A stretch of DNA of 64,000 bases. Source: Aureimonas altamirensis. Its GTDB lineage: Bacteria; Pseudomonadota; Alphaproteobacteria; Rhizobiales; Rhizobiaceae. The notes under the pieces were generated by a model, which saw nothing but the letters and a program-made list of their open reading frames with translations, did no database searches and was not told the origin of the DNA. The stretch lies in NCBI RefSeq assembly GCF_001463885.1, contig NZ_BBWQ01000018.1, forward strand, positions 62,001-126,000, read 5' to 3'. Shown piece by piece: positions 37,191-48,010 of this stretch. Made by a program: the position numbers and the translations under genes. Positions within the stretch are counted from its first letter, which is position 1; each line of letters opens with the position of its first letter.

Positions 37191-38174
37191 TCAGACTTCG
37201 TTTGCGAAGACGGTTTCCTTCACCGTCGGCAGCTCCTGGGCGATGTTCTTGCTTGTGATCGCAAGGATGGGAACGGTGATTTCCTTTTCGGGCGTCTTGC
37301 CGTCCAGGACGTCGATCATCGCTTCGCCCGAACGCACGCCCATCAGGTAAGGCTGCTGCATGCCGGACACGACGAGGTCGCCCGATTCCAGCAGGGGGAC
37401 GAAGTCCGGGATACCGTCGAAGGCCGCTACCAGCACTTCGCCGTCCTTGCGCGCCGCCTTGATGGCGCGCAGGGCGCCCATGGCCGGCTGGTCGGTCTGG
37501 ATGAACAGCCCGCGCAAGCCGGGATTGGCGGTCAGGATATCCTGTGTAAACTTGAAGGTCTCGTCGGTCGTATAAGACTGCATCTGCTGCATGCCGGCCT
37601 CGCGGCCCGTGAAGCCGCCTTCCTTCAGCCCGTCGAGGAAGCCCTGGGTGCGTGCCTGGCCGTTCTTGCGGGCCTGCGAAATGGCGACGATGGCGACGTC
37701 GCCGCCCTCCCAGCCCTTTTCCTTCAATGCCGCTGCCAGCGCGGTGCCCACGTCGTGCGCGCCGCGATAATTGTCGGAGATGATGAACGAGGCATACTCG
37801 CCGCTATTGGTGCCGATATCGGCAATGACCACCGGTATGCCGGCGCGCTGGGCAAGTTGCAGCACGCTGGGCGCGGTCGAGGAATCGGTGGGCGAAATGA
37901 TGATGCCACCCACGCCGCGCGTGATGGAATCCTGCGCGTTCTGCAACTGGGTCTGCGCGCTGTTGTGGGAATCAAGCGCCTGGAAGCCGTAACCCTTGGC
38001 CTTCACCGCGCTTTCGATGCCTTTGGACAGATAGCGCCAGAAGGGCAGGTCGAGGCCGGGCGTCAGGTAGACGATGTCCTTGCCCTGGGCGATGGCCGAG
38101 GTAAAGGCCGAGAAACCGGTGCCTGCCATGACGGCGCCGCCGATGGCGAGCTTCAAGACTGTTCTGCGTTCCAT
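37191..38174 (-). CDS. Sugar ABC transporter substrate-binding protein
   Basis: Periplasmic type I binding protein (ribose-binding class) of 327 aa. The exported N-terminus MERRTVLKLAIGGAVMAG has an RR pair and ends near SAIAQ; it could use Tat or Sec. The core has IVYLTPGLDLPFWRYLSKGI, GIIISPTDSSTAPSVL and VAAFDGIPDFVPLL. ATG at 38174 follows GGGAGGAGAACACGAA, a strong ribosome site, as expected for the most highly expressed component. It lies 43 bp after gntR and 73 bp before the ATPase start. Confidence 0.95.
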   Translation of the reverse strand: MERRTVLKLAIGGAVMAGTGFSAFTSAIAQGKDIVYLTPGLDLPFWRYLSKGIESAVKAKGYGFQALDSHNSAQTQLQNAQDSITRGVGGIIISPTDSSTAPSVLQLAQRAGIPVVIADIGTNSGEYASFIISDNYRGAHDVGTALAAALKEKGWEGGDVAIVAISQARKNGQARTQGFLDGLKEGGFTGREAGMQQMQSYTTDETFKFTQDILTANPGLRGLFIQTDQPAMGALRAIKAARKDGEVLVAAFDGIPDFVPLLESGDLVVSGMQQPYLMGVRSGEAMIDVLDGKTPEKEITVPILAITSKNIAQELPTVKETVFANEV

Positions 38175-38217
38175 TTCGTGTTCTCCTCCCGAACGAAATG
38201 TTGGATTTTCCGAAGTG

Positions 38218-39018
38218 TCAGGCTTTGCGCCGCCGCCGGTCTTTGCCGGCTGGGGCGCTGCCAATGATCGGGGGTGCCTGCCCCTCCATCACGAAGCGCG
38301 TCGTGGTGTAGATGCGGCCGGTATGGACGGCGAAAGCCGACACCGCCGCATTCGCGTCTCCGGCCTCGATGGCGGAGACGATGGCCTCGTGCTCGGCGTA
38401 GCTGCGGCCGATCGCATCGGGTTGGCCGATGGCCCGGCGCCGGTACTCCATCATGTAGGTGTAGAGGTCGGTGGCGAAGTCGGCCAGAAGCCGGTTGCCC
38501 GGCGCCCGGTAGATCGCCACATGGAATTCGCGGTCGCAGATCAGAAAGCGGACGGGGTCGTCCAGCATGCCGGCCTGCGCCTGCAAAAGGTCGCGCAGGG
38601 TGCGGCAGAGCCGGCGGTTGGCCATGTGCGCGACATCGGCAACGAGCTTCTGCTCCACCAGAGTGCGCGCCGCATGGACATTGTCGATATCGTAGGCGTC
38701 GATGGCGCGCGCCAGCGCCAGACCCACCGTGACGGGGCCGACATCGGCGCTGAGAACACGGGTGCGAGCGCCATGGCTGACTTCGAGGATACCGCGCGCG
38801 GCAAGGGTTTGTATGGCGCCGCGCACGGCCTCGCGGCTGACATTGAGCGCCAATGCCAGGTCGCGCTCGCCGGGCAGCGTGTCGCCGACCTGCAATATGC
38901 CGCTGGCAACGAGGGTCGACAGCTTATCGGCAATGACTTCGCGAATGGGCTTTCGCACGATCCCCTCGCGGAAGATCGGCAGGTCGGACAGCTGCAGCGT
39001 ATGCCCGGCAGCACCCAT
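38218..39018 (-). CDS. FadR-type GntR family transcriptional regulator
   Basis: A 266-aa regulator with an N-terminal winged helix (VRKPIREVIADKLSTLVASG, LPGERDLALALNVSREAVRGA) and a C-terminal FCD ligand domain (FLICDREFHVAIYRA with the metal-type D-H pair, YAEHEAIVSAIEAGD). It is the first gene of the sugar operon, in the same orientation, so it probably controls its own operon. The start at 39018 is taken because MGAAGHTLQLSDLPIFREG leads straight into the domain; an in-frame extension upstream covers the operator. A basic RRRRK tail ends the protein. Confidence 0.92.
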   Translation of the reverse strand: MGAAGHTLQLSDLPIFREGIVRKPIREVIADKLSTLVASGILQVGDTLPGERDLALALNVSREAVRGAIQTLAARGILEVSHGARTRVLSADVGPVTVGLALARAIDAYDIDNVHAARTLVEQKLVADVAHMANRRLCRTLRDLLQAQAGMLDDPVRFLICDREFHVAIYRAPGNRLLADFATDLYTYMMEYRRRAIGQPDAIGRSYAEHEAIVSAIEAGDANAAVSAFAVHTGRIYTTTRFVMEGQAPPIIGSAPAGKDRRRRKA

Positions 39019-39033
39019 GGAGCCCTCTGATGG

Positions 39034-39048
39034 ACTGGTTGGACCAGT
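39034..39048. promoter_or_regulatory. GntR/FadR-type operator
   Basis: ACTGGT-TGG-ACCAGT is a perfect inverted repeat with a 3-bp centre. It contains TGGTTGGACCA, which fits the FadR-subfamily consensus TNGTNNNACNA. It lies 16 bp upstream of the gntR start, where it could control the whole operon by autoregulation. Confidence 0.65.
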
Positions 39049-39121
39049 AGACCACTTCAGAGAATGACGAAACGTCGCACCTGTCAAGATACCGCAAAAG
39101 CGGTAATCCCGGGCCGCTGGT

Positions 39122-40282
39122 TCAGGCGTCGGGCATGGGGACGATTTCAACCTTGCGGTTTCGGTACACCAGCGCGGATTGGCCCGAAAGAAGCTCCAGC
39201 GCGCGCTTGCCGAATATCTCCCGGCGCCAGCCGGACAGCGCTTCGATCTGTGCGGCCTCGCCGTGGACCGCCAGCTTTTCGAGGTCGTCGCCGCTGACGA
39301 GGATCTTGGCGGCGACGCCTTCTTCCTCGGTCACGATCTTCAACAGGACCTTCAGAAACTCGACCGCCGCACCCGTACCCTCGGGCAGGGCCGGCGGGCG
39401 CGGCAATGCCGGCAGTTCGGCCTTGGGAATGGCAAGGGCCCGCTGGACGCCGGCCAGGATCTCACGTCCGGCCGACGAACGCTCATAGCCGCGCGGAATG
39501 GTGCGCAGGCGACCGAGCGCTTCTTCGGTGCGCGGTTGCTGCTGGGCGATCTCCTGTAGGGCATCGTCCTTCAGCACGCGGCCGCGCGGCAGGTTCTTCA
39601 GGCGCGCTTCACGCTCGCGCCAGGCGGCCACTTCCTTGAGTACGGCCAGCTCGATGGGCTTCTTCACCCGCATCTTCACCCGCGTATAGGCAAGGTCGGG
39701 GTGCAGATCGTAGGTTTCCGGCGCCGTCAGGATGGCCATTTCGCCGTCCAGCCACTCGCGGCGATCCTGCCTGTCGATCATCGCGGTCAGATAGCGATAG
39801 GCGTCGCGCAGATAGGTAACGTCGGCGAGGGCGTATTGAAGCTGGCTGGGGGACAGCGGGCGGGCGCGCCAATCGGTGAAGCGCGAAGTCTTGTCGATTC
39901 GCCCTTCGGTGGTCCGGGCGACGAGCTGGTCGTAGGCGATCGCCTCGCCGAAGCCGCACACCATGGCGGCGACCTGCGTATCGAACAGGGGCGCCGGTAT
40001 GATGTTGCCGAGCTTGTAGATGATCTCGACGTCCTGGCGCGCGGCATGGAACACCTTGACGACGGCGGTGTCGGCCATCAACGCAAAGAAGGGGGCAAGG
40101 TCCATCCCCTCGGCCAGCGGGTCCACCAGCACGGCGTGCTCGTCGCTGGCCATCTGGATGAGGCACAGTTCGGGCCAGAAGGTCGTTTCCCGGATGAACT
40201 CGGTGTCCACGGTCACGAATTGCGCCCGGGCAAGGGCGTCGCAGGCTTCGGCAAGGGCGGATGAGGTGGTGATGGGCTCCAT
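39122..40282 (-). CDS. rnd: Ribonuclease D
   Basis: 3' exoribonuclease of 386 aa that trims tRNA and other RNA ends. The DEDD motifs are visible: FVTVDTEFIRE, KVFHAARQDVEIIYKL, and YALADVTYLRDAY with the catalytic Tyr/Asp. A C-terminal HRDC-like helical region follows. ATG at 40282 (MEPITTSSALA) is chosen; the very long frame upstream of it is antisense to aspS. It is divergent from aspS. Confidence 0.95.
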   Translation of the reverse strand: MEPITTSSALAEACDALARAQFVTVDTEFIRETTFWPELCLIQMASDEHAVLVDPLAEGMDLAPFFALMADTAVVKVFHAARQDVEIIYKLGNIIPAPLFDTQVAAMVCGFGEAIAYDQLVARTTEGRIDKTSRFTDWRARPLSPSQLQYALADVTYLRDAYRYLTAMIDRQDRREWLDGEMAILTAPETYDLHPDLAYTRVKMRVKKPIELAVLKEVAAWREREARLKNLPRGRVLKDDALQEIAQQQPRTEEALGRLRTIPRGYERSSAGREILAGVQRALAIPKAELPALPRPPALPEGTGAAVEFLKVLLKIVTEEEGVAAKILVSGDDLEKLAVHGEAAQIEALSGWRREIFGKRALELLSGQSALVYRNRKVEIVPMPDA

Positions 40283-40450
40283 GAGGTCTTCATAGATCAA
40301 CGGCCGCCGCCTTTGAACCGCGTTCTGCGGCAGGGGGCGCGAAAATCTTGACAGGACAGGCGCGCCATGCGCTTTTCCGCGCGAATTGAACGCCCGACAC
40401 CCGGGACAGGATTGGGCGCGGCCTGTGGCGGCGCCGGGAAGAAAGAGACC

Positions 40451-42238
40451 ATGCATCGCTATCGCAGCCACACATGCGCGGCCCTCCGGGCCGCCGACGT
40501 CGGAAGCACCGCCCGCCTGTCGGGCTGGGTCCACCGCGTTCGGGACCATGGGGGACTGCTGTTCATCGACCTGCGCGATCATTACGGCATCACGCAGATC
40601 GTGGTGGACCCGGACTCGCCGGCCTTCGCAACGGCCGAAACCGTGCGCAGCGAATGGGTGATCCGCGTCGACGGCGCGGTCAAGGCGCGCTCGCCCGAGA
40701 CGGTCAACGCCAAGCTGCCGACCGGCGAGGTTGAAGTGTTCGCCGCCGAGATCGAGGTGCTCAGCAAGGCGCGGGAGCTGCCGCTCCCCGTATTCGGAGA
40801 GCCGGATTATCCGGAAGATACGCGGCTGAAGTTCCGCTTCCTCGACCTGCGGCGCGAGACGCTGCACCGGAACATCATGCGCCGCACGCAGATCATCGCC
40901 GCCATGCGCCGCCGCATGGGCGAGGCCAGCTTCACCGAATTCTCGACGCCGATCCTGACGGCGTCCTCGCCGGAGGGCGCACGCGACTTCCTGGTGCCGT
41001 CGCGCATCCACCAGGGCAAGTTCTATGCGCTGCCGCAGGCGCCGCAGCAGTACAAGCAGCTCATCATGATGAGCGGCTTCGACCGCTACTTCCAGATTGC
41101 CCCGTGCTTCCGCGACGAGGATCCGCGCGCCGACCGGCTGCCGGGCGAGTTCTACCAGCTCGACCTGGAAATGAGCTTCGTCACGCAGGAAGACATCTTC
41201 CAGACGATGGAGCCGGTGATCCGCGGCATCTTCGAGGAATTCTCCGAGGGCAAGCCGGTCTCGCAGGAGTTCCGCCGCATCCCCTACGACGAGGCGATGC
41301 GCAAATACGGCAGCGACAAGCCGGATCTGCGCAACCCTATCGAGATGCAGGCCGTGACCGAGCATTTCGCCGGGTCGGGCTTCAAGGTGTTCGCAAACAT
41401 GATCGCCTCCGCCCCCTCGGTCGAGGTCTGGGCGATTCCGGCGCGCACCGGTGGCTCGCGCGCCTTCTGCGACCGCATGAACAGCTGGGCGCAGGGCGAG
41501 GGACAGCCGGGCCTGGGCTACATCTTCTGGCGCGAAGAAGACGGCAAGGTGGCCGGCGCCGGCCCGCTGGCCAAGAATATCGGCGAAGAGCGGACCGAAG
41601 CGGTGCGCCAGGCCATGGGGCTGGAAGCCGGCGACGCCTGCTTCTTCGTGGCGGGGCAGCCGAAGAAGTTCGTCGATTTCGCCGGGGCTGCGCGCACGCG
41701 CGTCGGCGAAGAACTGAACCTTGTGGACCGCGACCGCTTCGAGCTGGCGTGGATCATCGATTTCCCCTTCTACGAGTGGCAGGAAGAGGAAAAGAAGATC
41801 GACTTCTCGCACAACCCGTTCTCCATGCCGCAGGGTGGCATCGAGGCACTGGAAGGGCAGGAGCCGCTGACCATCAAGGCCTTCCAGTACGACATCGTCT
41901 GCAACGGCTTTGAAATCGCCTCGGGCGGTATCCGCAACCATCTGCCGGAAACCATGGTGAAGGCGTTCGAGATTGCCGGATATTCGCGTCAGGACGTGGA
42001 AGACCGGTTCGGCGGCCTGTACCGGGCCTTCCAGTACGGCGCCCCGCCGCATGGCGGCATGGCGGCCGGCGTGGACCGGATCGTGATGCTGTTGTGCGGC
42101 GTGCGCAACCTGCGCGAGATCACCATGTTCCCGATGAACCAGCAGGCTTACGATCTTCTGATGAACGCGCCTTCGGAAGCGTCGACGGCGCAGCTACGTG
42201 AGCTGGCAATCCGCACCACGCCGCAGCCCAAAGCCTGA
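40451..42238 (+). CDS. aspS: Aspartyl-tRNA synthetase
   Basis: Class II synthetase of 595 aa. The N-terminal OB fold ([32 protein letters not shown]), motif 2 [19 protein letters not shown], a GAD-type insertion and motif 3 [13 protein letters not shown] are seen. ATG at 40451 has GAAAGAG upstream. With GatCAB in the same genome it may be the non-discriminating form that also charges tRNA(Asn); whether asnS exists elsewhere cannot be seen. Confidence 0.97.
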   Translation: MHRYRSHTCAALRAADVGSTARLSGWVHRVRDHGGLLFIDLRDHYGITQIVVDPDSPAFATAETVRSEWVIRVDGAVKARSPETVNAKLPTGEVEVFAAEIEVLSKARELPLPVFGEPDYPEDTRLKFRFLDLRRETLHRNIMRRTQIIAAMRRRMGEASFTEFSTPILTASSPEGARDFLVPSRIHQGKFYALPQAPQQYKQLIMMSGFDRYFQIAPCFRDEDPRADRLPGEFYQLDLEMSFVTQEDIFQTMEPVIRGIFEEFSEGKPVSQEFRRIPYDEAMRKYGSDKPDLRNPIEMQAVTEHFAGSGFKVFANMIASAPSVEVWAIPARTGGSRAFCDRMNSWAQGEGQPGLGYIFWREEDGKVAGAGPLAKNIGEERTEAVRQAMGLEAGDACFFVAGQPKKFVDFAGAARTRVGEELNLVDRDRFELAWIIDFPFYEWQEEEKKIDFSHNPFSMPQGGIEALEGQEPLTIKAFQYDIVCNGFEIASGGIRNHLPETMVKAFEIAGYSRQDVEDRFGGLYRAFQYGAPPHGGMAAGVDRIVMLLCGVRNLREITMFPMNQQAYDLLMNAPSEASTAQLRELAIRTTPQPKA

Positions 42239-42264
42239 GCCGGCCGCCATCTGACATTCGAGCG

Positions 42265-42306
42265 ATAAAAAACCCGGCTTCGCCACAGGCGAAGCCGGGT
42301 TCTTGG
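42265..42306. terminator. Bidirectional rho-independent terminator between aspS and the convergent gene
   Basis: AACCCGGCTTCGCC (42271-42284) pairs with GGCGAAGCCGGGTT (42288-42301), closing a tight loop. On the minus strand the stem is followed by TTTTTTATC, a good U-tract. On the plus strand it is followed by CTTGGTGTTTTT, weaker. It serves both convergent genes. Confidence 0.85.
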
Positions 42307-42317
42307 TGTTTTTAGGG

Positions 42318-43496
42318 TTACTGGTTTGCGGTGATGTCGAGGTTCAGAACCTCCGGCAGCGTCTGCGGCGCGCCCATTGCCGCTCCCATGACCTGGGTTG
42401 CCGGAACCGGTGTCTGCGGCGCGACCACGATGGACAGGTTCTCGGGGTTGGTGAGGTAAGCGGAGACCGCCTCCTGCACCTTGGTCTGGAAGGCCGGGTT
42501 CTGGATATAGGCAAGCATGGACGGCAGCATTGCCTGCAACTGCTGCACGAGCTGGTCGCGGGTCTGGCCGTTACGCTGGGCATAATGGTCGAGCAGCTTG
42601 TTGGTCAGCGAATTGTCGGTGATCGCCAGCCGGGCATTGTTGAGATAGAGCTGCGAAATCAGGCCCAGCATGGCCATGCCGGTAGAGTCGCTGCCCTCCG
42701 GGTTGGCCGCCATCTGCTGTTGGAGCTGGCTAAGCTGCTGAATGAAGGCGGGCGTGTAACCGGTTATGGTGTAAGCGAACTCCAGTTCGGCTGCATCGTC
42801 CCAGACGACTTTCAGCGGATCGAGCTTCAGGAGGCCGTCGGCGGGGTTCCACTCGGCCTGTCCGCTCATGCTGCCGTGAATCTGCGGATAGCCGATGGCG
42901 GCCATGGTGCGGGCACCTTCCGACTCCGGCTCGACCGTGGTGTCGAAGCTGAATTCGCTGACGTCGAACGTCCCGGAGATTCCCCCGGCCGAGCCTTGCT
43001 GGCTCGTCAGTTCGGTCGTGCCGACCGTCAGCACGTCCTTGCCCTGATGCTGCATGGTGATGGCATCGAAGCCGGCACGGTCGATCTGGATGTTGCTGGG
43101 CAGGGCCGGGTCTGTCGCGGCGGCGGTGCCGGCAAGGCGCAGCCCCTCGACTTCCATGCCCGTCACCTGCAGGCGGCTGTCGCTTTCGGTGCGGTCGACA
43201 TCGCGCAGACCGACTCGATCGGCCGTGAAGCCATCCTCGGCGGTGCCGTCGACATTCTCGAAGGTCAGGTCGCCAAGGTCCAGCGACTCGCCTTCACTGG
43301 CGATCGACGCGCCCTGCAGGACGACATCGCTGCCGCTTTCCGAGACGCCCGTATAGTTGAGCGTGACGCCCTGCGGCGCCAGAAGGGTCTTCAGGCGCTG
43401 GGCGAAAGCCTCGCCATCCGCGGCATGCGCCGCCGTCGAACTCATCAGTCCGACGATCAGGCCGGCCATTATGCCACGGGTGCGGAAATGCATCAT
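42318..43496 (-). CDS. Secreted hypothetical protein, about 392 aa
   Basis: Family not recognised. It has a Sec signal peptide ([20 protein letters not shown] to AHAAD). The mature part is acidic and rich in beta-like repeats ([36 protein letters not shown]), then a Gln-rich helical section ([15 protein letters not shown]), ending in an [14 protein letters not shown] segment. GAGG precedes the ATGATG at 43496; the frame extends six codons further upstream. It is likely periplasmic. Confidence 0.8.
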   Translation of the reverse strand: MMHFRTRGIMAGLIVGLMSSTAAHAADGEAFAQRLKTLLAPQGVTLNYTGVSESGSDVVLQGASIASEGESLDLGDLTFENVDGTAEDGFTADRVGLRDVDRTESDSRLQVTGMEVEGLRLAGTAAATDPALPSNIQIDRAGFDAITMQHQGKDVLTVGTTELTSQQGSAGGISGTFDVSEFSFDTTVEPESEGARTMAAIGYPQIHGSMSGQAEWNPADGLLKLDPLKVVWDDAAELEFAYTITGYTPAFIQQLSQLQQQMAANPEGSDSTGMAMLGLISQLYLNNARLAITDNSLTNKLLDHYAQRNGQTRDQLVQQLQAMLPSMLAYIQNPAFQTKVQEAVSAYLTNPENLSIVVAPQTPVPATQVMGAAMGAPQTLPEVLNLDITANQ

Positions 43497-43698
43497 CGAT
43501 TGCAACCTCATCAAACGGCCGCCGCGTCAGCGCGGTCCGGCAATATGTGTCGAATCTCGACTTTCTGCCCGGTTTATGGCGCAGGCGCGACGGAAGGCAA
43601 TCCATGGTGTCTGCAAAAAGCGTCCCGACCGCGCAAAGCCTTGGATAAGCTCTGTTCATCGCTTGTTCTTTTCATGTCCTTCGGCTAGGCCGGAAACC

Positions 43699-45951
43699 AT
43701 GGGCAAAAGCGTTGAACCGCCCGCCGGCGGCGGCGACATCGAACCGGTAGATCTGAAGACCGCGCTGGAAGAGCGCTATCTGGCCTATGCCTTGTCAACC
43801 ATCATGGGGCGCGCCTTGCCCGATGTGCGCGACGGGCTGAAGCCCGTGCACCGCCGCATCGTGCACGCCATGCGGGTGCTGCGGCTGGATCCGGGCCAAG
43901 GCTACAAGAAGTGCGCGCGCATCGTCGGCGATGTGATGGGCAAGTTCCATCCGCACGGTGATGCCTCCATCTACGATGCGCTGGTCCGCCTGTCGCAGGA
44001 TTTCGCGATCCGCTATCCGCTGATCGACGGGCAGGGCAATTTCGGCAATGTCGATGGCGATAGCGCCGCCGCCATGCGCTACACCGAAGCGCGGATGACG
44101 GATGTCGCGACGCTGCTTCTGCGCGGCATCGATGAAGACGCCGTGGATTTCCGCCCCACCTACAACGAGGAAGACCAGGAACCGATCGTCCTGCCGGGCG
44201 CGTTCCCGAACCTTCTTGCCAATGGCGCGTCCGGCATCGCCGTGGGCATGGCAACGTCGATACCGCCGCACAACGTGGCCGAGATCTGCGATGCGGCGTT
44301 AAAGCTTATCGAAACGCCCGACGCGCCCGTGGAAGCGCTTCTGCGTTTCGTGCAGGGGCCGGACTTCCCCACGGGCGGCGTCGTCGTGGAAGATGCAGCC
44401 GCCATCCGCGAAGCCTATGCCACCGGCCGGGGCTCTTTCCGGGTGCGTGCCCGTTGGGACAAGGAAGACACCGGGCGCGGCTCATATGTCGTGGTCGTTA
44501 CGCAGATCCCCTACATGGTGCAGAAATCGCGGCTGATCGAAAAGATCGCCGACCTTCTGACCGCCCGCAAGCTGCCGCTGCTGGCCGATGTGCGCGATGA
44601 ATCCGCCGAGGACGTGCGCATCGTCCTCGAGCCGCGCTCGCGCACCGTCGACCCGGAACTGCTGATGGAATCGCTGTTCCGCCTGACCGACCTGGAAAGC
44701 CGCATTCCGCTGAACATGAACGTCCTGTCCGGCGGCAAGGTACCCCGGGTCATGTCGTTGCGCGACGTGCTGGTGGAATGGCTTGCCCATCGACGCGAAG
44801 TGCTGCAGCGGCGCACCGCCTTCCGCCTTGGGCAGATAGCCCGCAGGCTCGAGATCGTGTCCGGCTATCTGGTCGTCTTCCTGAACATCGACGAGGTGAT
44901 CCGGATCATCCGCGAGGAGGACGAGCCGAAGGCCGAGCTGATGCGCACCTTCGAGTTGACGGATGTCCAGGCCGAAGCCGTCCTCAACCTGCGCCTGCGG
45001 TCTTTGCGCAAGCTGGAAGAGATGGAACTGCGGCGCGAGTTCGACTCGCTGAGCGAGGAGAAGGCGCGCAAGGAAGCGTTGATGGCGTCTGCCGAACTTC
45101 AATGGTCGGCCATCGGCGAGGAGATCCGCGAGGTTCGCGAGACCTTCTCCAAGAAGACGGCGATCGGGCGCCGGCGCACTTTGTTTGCGGAGGCGCCCAA
45201 CCACGATGCGGACGTGATCGCCGAGGCGATGATCGAGCGCGAGCCGGTAACCATCGTCCTGTCGCAGAAGGGCTTCCTGCGGGCGATGCGTGGCCACATG
45301 GCCGATACGTCCACCCTGACCTTCCGGGAGGGCGACAAGCTGAAGATGGCGTTTGCCGCCCATACGACCGACAAGCTCGTCTTCCTGTCCACCAACGGGC
45401 GGGCGTTCACGCTGGCGGCCGACAAGCTGCCGGGCGGGCGGGGCCATGGCGACCCGATCCGGCTGGCCATCGAACTGGAAGACGATCAGGACATCGTCAC
45501 CGGTTTCGTCGCCAATCCAAGTGCGCGCCGGCTGGTTGTTGCCGATGACGGCAATGGTTTCATCGTGGGCGAGGGCGACCTCGTCTCCGGTATGCGGCGC
45601 GGCAAGCAGATCCTGAACGTCACCGCCAAGGGACGGTTGGCGCTGGCCGTGCCGGTGGATGGCGACAGCGTCGCCGTTGTCGGCGAAAACCGCAAATTGC
45701 TGGTGTTCCCGCTGTCGCAGGTGCCGGACATGGCGCGTGGCAAGGGTGTGCGCCTGCAACGCTACAAGGATGGCGGCCTTGCCGACGCCAAGGTCTTCCG
45801 GATGGCAGATGGGCTGACATGGACCGATGGCGGCGGCCGTCTTTTCGTGCGTGGCGAGGCCGAGCTTCTGGAATGGCGCGGCGACCGCGCACAGGCCGGG
45901 CGGCTGGTGCCCAAGGGATTCCCGAAAAGCGGTCGCTTCTCCGGTAGTTGA
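43699..45951 (+). CDS. parC: DNA topoisomerase IV subunit A
   Basis: A 750-aa type IIA topoisomerase subunit that decatenates daughter chromosomes. [20 protein letters not shown] opens the breakage domain, the catalytic tyrosine is Tyr128 in [12 protein letters not shown], and the C-terminal beta-pinwheel is short, as in ParC rather than GyrA ([28 protein letters not shown]; no GyrA box is apparent). ATG at 43699 is chosen; the upstream frame is antisense to the secreted protein. parE is not adjacent. Confidence 0.95.
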   Translation: MGKSVEPPAGGGDIEPVDLKTALEERYLAYALSTIMGRALPDVRDGLKPVHRRIVHAMRVLRLDPGQGYKKCARIVGDVMGKFHPHGDASIYDALVRLSQDFAIRYPLIDGQGNFGNVDGDSAAAMRYTEARMTDVATLLLRGIDEDAVDFRPTYNEEDQEPIVLPGAFPNLLANGASGIAVGMATSIPPHNVAEICDAALKLIETPDAPVEALLRFVQGPDFPTGGVVVEDAAAIREAYATGRGSFRVRARWDKEDTGRGSYVVVVTQIPYMVQKSRLIEKIADLLTARKLPLLADVRDESAEDVRIVLEPRSRTVDPELLMESLFRLTDLESRIPLNMNVLSGGKVPRVMSLRDVLVEWLAHRREVLQRRTAFRLGQIARRLEIVSGYLVVFLNIDEVIRIIREEDEPKAELMRTFELTDVQAEAVLNLRLRSLRKLEEMELRREFDSLSEEKARKEALMASAELQWSAIGEEIREVRETFSKKTAIGRRRTLFAEAPNHDADVIAEAMIEREPVTIVLSQKGFLRAMRGHMADTSTLTFREGDKLKMAFAAHTTDKLVFLSTNGRAFTLAADKLPGGRGHGDPIRLAIELEDDQDIVTGFVANPSARRLVVADDGNGFIVGEGDLVSGMRRGKQILNVTAKGRLALAVPVDGDSVAVVGENRKLLVFPLSQVPDMARGKGVRLQRYKDGGLADAKVFRMADGLTWTDGGGRLFVRGEAELLEWRGDRAQAGRLVPKGFPKSGRFSGS

Positions 45952-46007
45952 CGGATTTTCCAGGCGACTGCGCAAAACCCGATAAGCCAACCGAGGGAGG
46001 AAACCGG

Positions 46008-47144
46008 ATGGCGCTGATCAATTACCTGACGCAGATACAATTTGCGGAGGGCGCGGTTGGCCTTTTGGCGCAGGAACTTGCGGCATTGGGGATAGAGCGT
46101 CCGCTTGTCGTGACGGATAAGGGGGTGCGCCAGGCCGGCCTTCTGGACAAGGCGCTTGCCAGCCTTGCAGAAAAGACCGCCGGCATCTTCGACGAAACGC
46201 CCGGCAACCCGACGGAGGCCGCCGTCAGGGCGGCAGCCGCCGCCTATCTGGAAAGCGGGGCGGACGGCATCGTCGCCATCGGTGGCGGCTCGGCCATCGA
46301 CCTGGCAAAGGGTGTTGCCATCGCGGCCACCCATGACGGCCCGCTGAAGGATTATGCCGTGATCGCCGGCGGTGCGGCGCGCATTACGGCGCGCACTGCG
46401 CCCGTGGTGGCGGTGCCGACGACGGCAGGTACCGGCAGCGAAGTGGGGCGGGGCGCGATCATCATTCTCGATGATGGGCGCAAGGTCGGGCTGCTGTCGC
46501 CCTACCTTATCCCGCGCCGTGCCATCTGCGATCCTGACCTGACGGTAACGCTTCCGGCCGGGCTGACGGCGGCGACGGGCATGGATGCCCTGTCGCATTG
46601 CGTGGAAACCTATCTTTCGGCAGCCTACAACCCGCCGGCCGACGGCATCGCGCTGGAGGGACTGCGGCTCGGCTACGGCGCCATCGTCCGCGCGACCGAG
46701 TCTCCGCAGGACCGCGCCGCCCGCCGCGACATGATGGCTGCATCGATGATGGGGGCCATGGCCTTCCAGAAGGGGCTTGGCTGCGTCCACAGCCTCAGCC
46801 ATGCGCTGGGCGGGTTGAACCCGAAGCTGCACCACGGCACGCTGAACGCGATCTTCCTTCCCGCGGTGCTGGCTTTCAACCGCGGTGCGGACAGCGTAAG
46901 CGCCGACGGCAAGTTTGCGCGGCTGGCGGCCGTCATGGGCCTTCCGGGGGAGGATGCCGTCATTCCGGCCTTTGCTGCCCTGTCGGCGCGCCTCGGCCTG
47001 CCGACCGGCCTGTCGCAACTGGGCGTCGGGCCGGACATGTTCGATGCCGTTGCCGATGGCGCCTTGAAGGATCATACGCACCAGACCAACCCGCGCGAGG
47101 CGAGCCGGCAGGACTATCTCGATATGCTGCGCGCTTCGGAGTAA
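46008..47144 (+). CDS. Iron-containing alcohol dehydrogenase
   Basis: Group III Fe-dependent alcohol dehydrogenase of 378 aa. The NAD-binding GGGSAIDLAKG and PTTAGTGSEV and the metal ligands in MDALSHCVE, GLGCVHSLSHALGG and PKLHHGTLNA are present. ATG at 46008 follows GAGGGAGGAAACCGG. The substrate is unknown. It stands alone, 56 bp after parC, and converges with bpt. Confidence 0.94.
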   Translation: MALINYLTQIQFAEGAVGLLAQELAALGIERPLVVTDKGVRQAGLLDKALASLAEKTAGIFDETPGNPTEAAVRAAAAAYLESGADGIVAIGGGSAIDLAKGVAIAATHDGPLKDYAVIAGGAARITARTAPVVAVPTTAGTGSEVGRGAIIILDDGRKVGLLSPYLIPRRAICDPDLTVTLPAGLTAATGMDALSHCVETYLSAAYNPPADGIALEGLRLGYGAIVRATESPQDRAARRDMMAASMMGAMAFQKGLGCVHSLSHALGGLNPKLHHGTLNAIFLPAVLAFNRGADSVSADGKFARLAAVMGLPGEDAVIPAFAALSARLGLPTGLSQLGVGPDMFDAVADGALKDHTHQTNPREASRQDYLDMLRASE

Positions 47145-47148
47145 CGCG

Positions 47149-47907
47149 CTAGACCTCGGGCGGCATATACCGTTCCCAGCCGGCGGGGCGCAGATGCTCC
47201 TGTGGCTGGAAGCGGATCTTGTAGCCCATCTTCTCGGACCCCTCGACCCAATAGCCGAGATAGACATAGGGAAGGCCCAGGGCGCGGGCGCGCTCCACAT
47301 GATCGACGATCATGTAGGTGCCGAGGCTGCGGTCGATCTCGGCGGGCTCGTAGAACGAGTAGACCATCGACAGACCGTCGGCCATCACGTCGGTCAGGGC
47401 CACGCCCACCAGTGCGCCATCGGACGAGCGCGAGAAAGCCGAGTCCGGCCCCCGCCTGCGATACTGGATCAACTGGGTATCGACCTGGCTGTCCTCGATC
47501 ATCATCGAGTAGTCCAGCACCGACATTTCCGACATGCCGCCCTGGGCATGGCGCGTATCCAGATAGCGGCGGAACAGCGAATACTGCTCGCTGCTGGCCG
47601 AGGCGGAATCCATCCGGCCGATGAGATCGCGGTTGTTGCGCATCACCCGGCGCATGGATTGCGTGGGGCGAAACTCGTCCACGAGGATGCGAACGGAAAT
47701 GCAGGCGCGGCACCGCTCACAGGCAGGCCTGTAGGCGATGTTCTGACTGCGCCGGAAACCGCCCTGCGTCAACAGATCCAGCAACTCTCCGGCACGCGTG
47801 CCGACGAGATGCGTGAAGACCTTGCGTTCGAGTTGTCCGGGTAGATACGGGCAAACGGATGGGGACGTCAGGAAAAACTGCGGCGTTTGCGGATGATGCG
47901 CTGTCAT
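47149..47907 (-). CDS. bpt: Aspartate/glutamate leucyltransferase or arginyltransferase (Bpt/Ate)
   Basis: N-end-rule aminoacyl-tRNA:protein transferase of 252 aa. The N-terminal cysteine region [16 protein letters not shown], the core [17 protein letters not shown] and the C-terminal [15 protein letters not shown] are characteristic. Bacterial Bpt attaches leucine to N-terminal Asp/Glu for ClpS-ClpAP degradation; the arginyltransferase name is also common. It probably forms a minus-strand unit with the RDD gene and hemB. Confidence 0.93.
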   Translation of the reverse strand: MTAHHPQTPQFFLTSPSVCPYLPGQLERKVFTHLVGTRAGELLDLLTQGGFRRSQNIAYRPACERCRACISVRILVDEFRPTQSMRRVMRNNRDLIGRMDSASASSEQYSLFRRYLDTRHAQGGMSEMSVLDYSMMIEDSQVDTQLIQYRRRGPDSAFSRSSDGALVGVALTDVMADGLSMVYSFYEPAEIDRSLGTYMIVDHVERARALGLPYVYLGYWVEGSEKMGYKIRFQPQEHLRPAGWERYMPPEV

Positions 47908-48010
47908 CTCTCACCGAACCGATACCGAGCGCCGGATGCGCCGGTTGCCTGCCATATCTTACCCAAAGCCGGGCAGTAGGGAAGTGGCGCGTCGGACACG
48001 CGGCGAACAA

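Noticed and set aside
39122-42052. A 976-residue protein including ribonuclease D
   Set aside because: The upstream 590 residues are antisense to aspS. Ribonuclease D begins at 40282.
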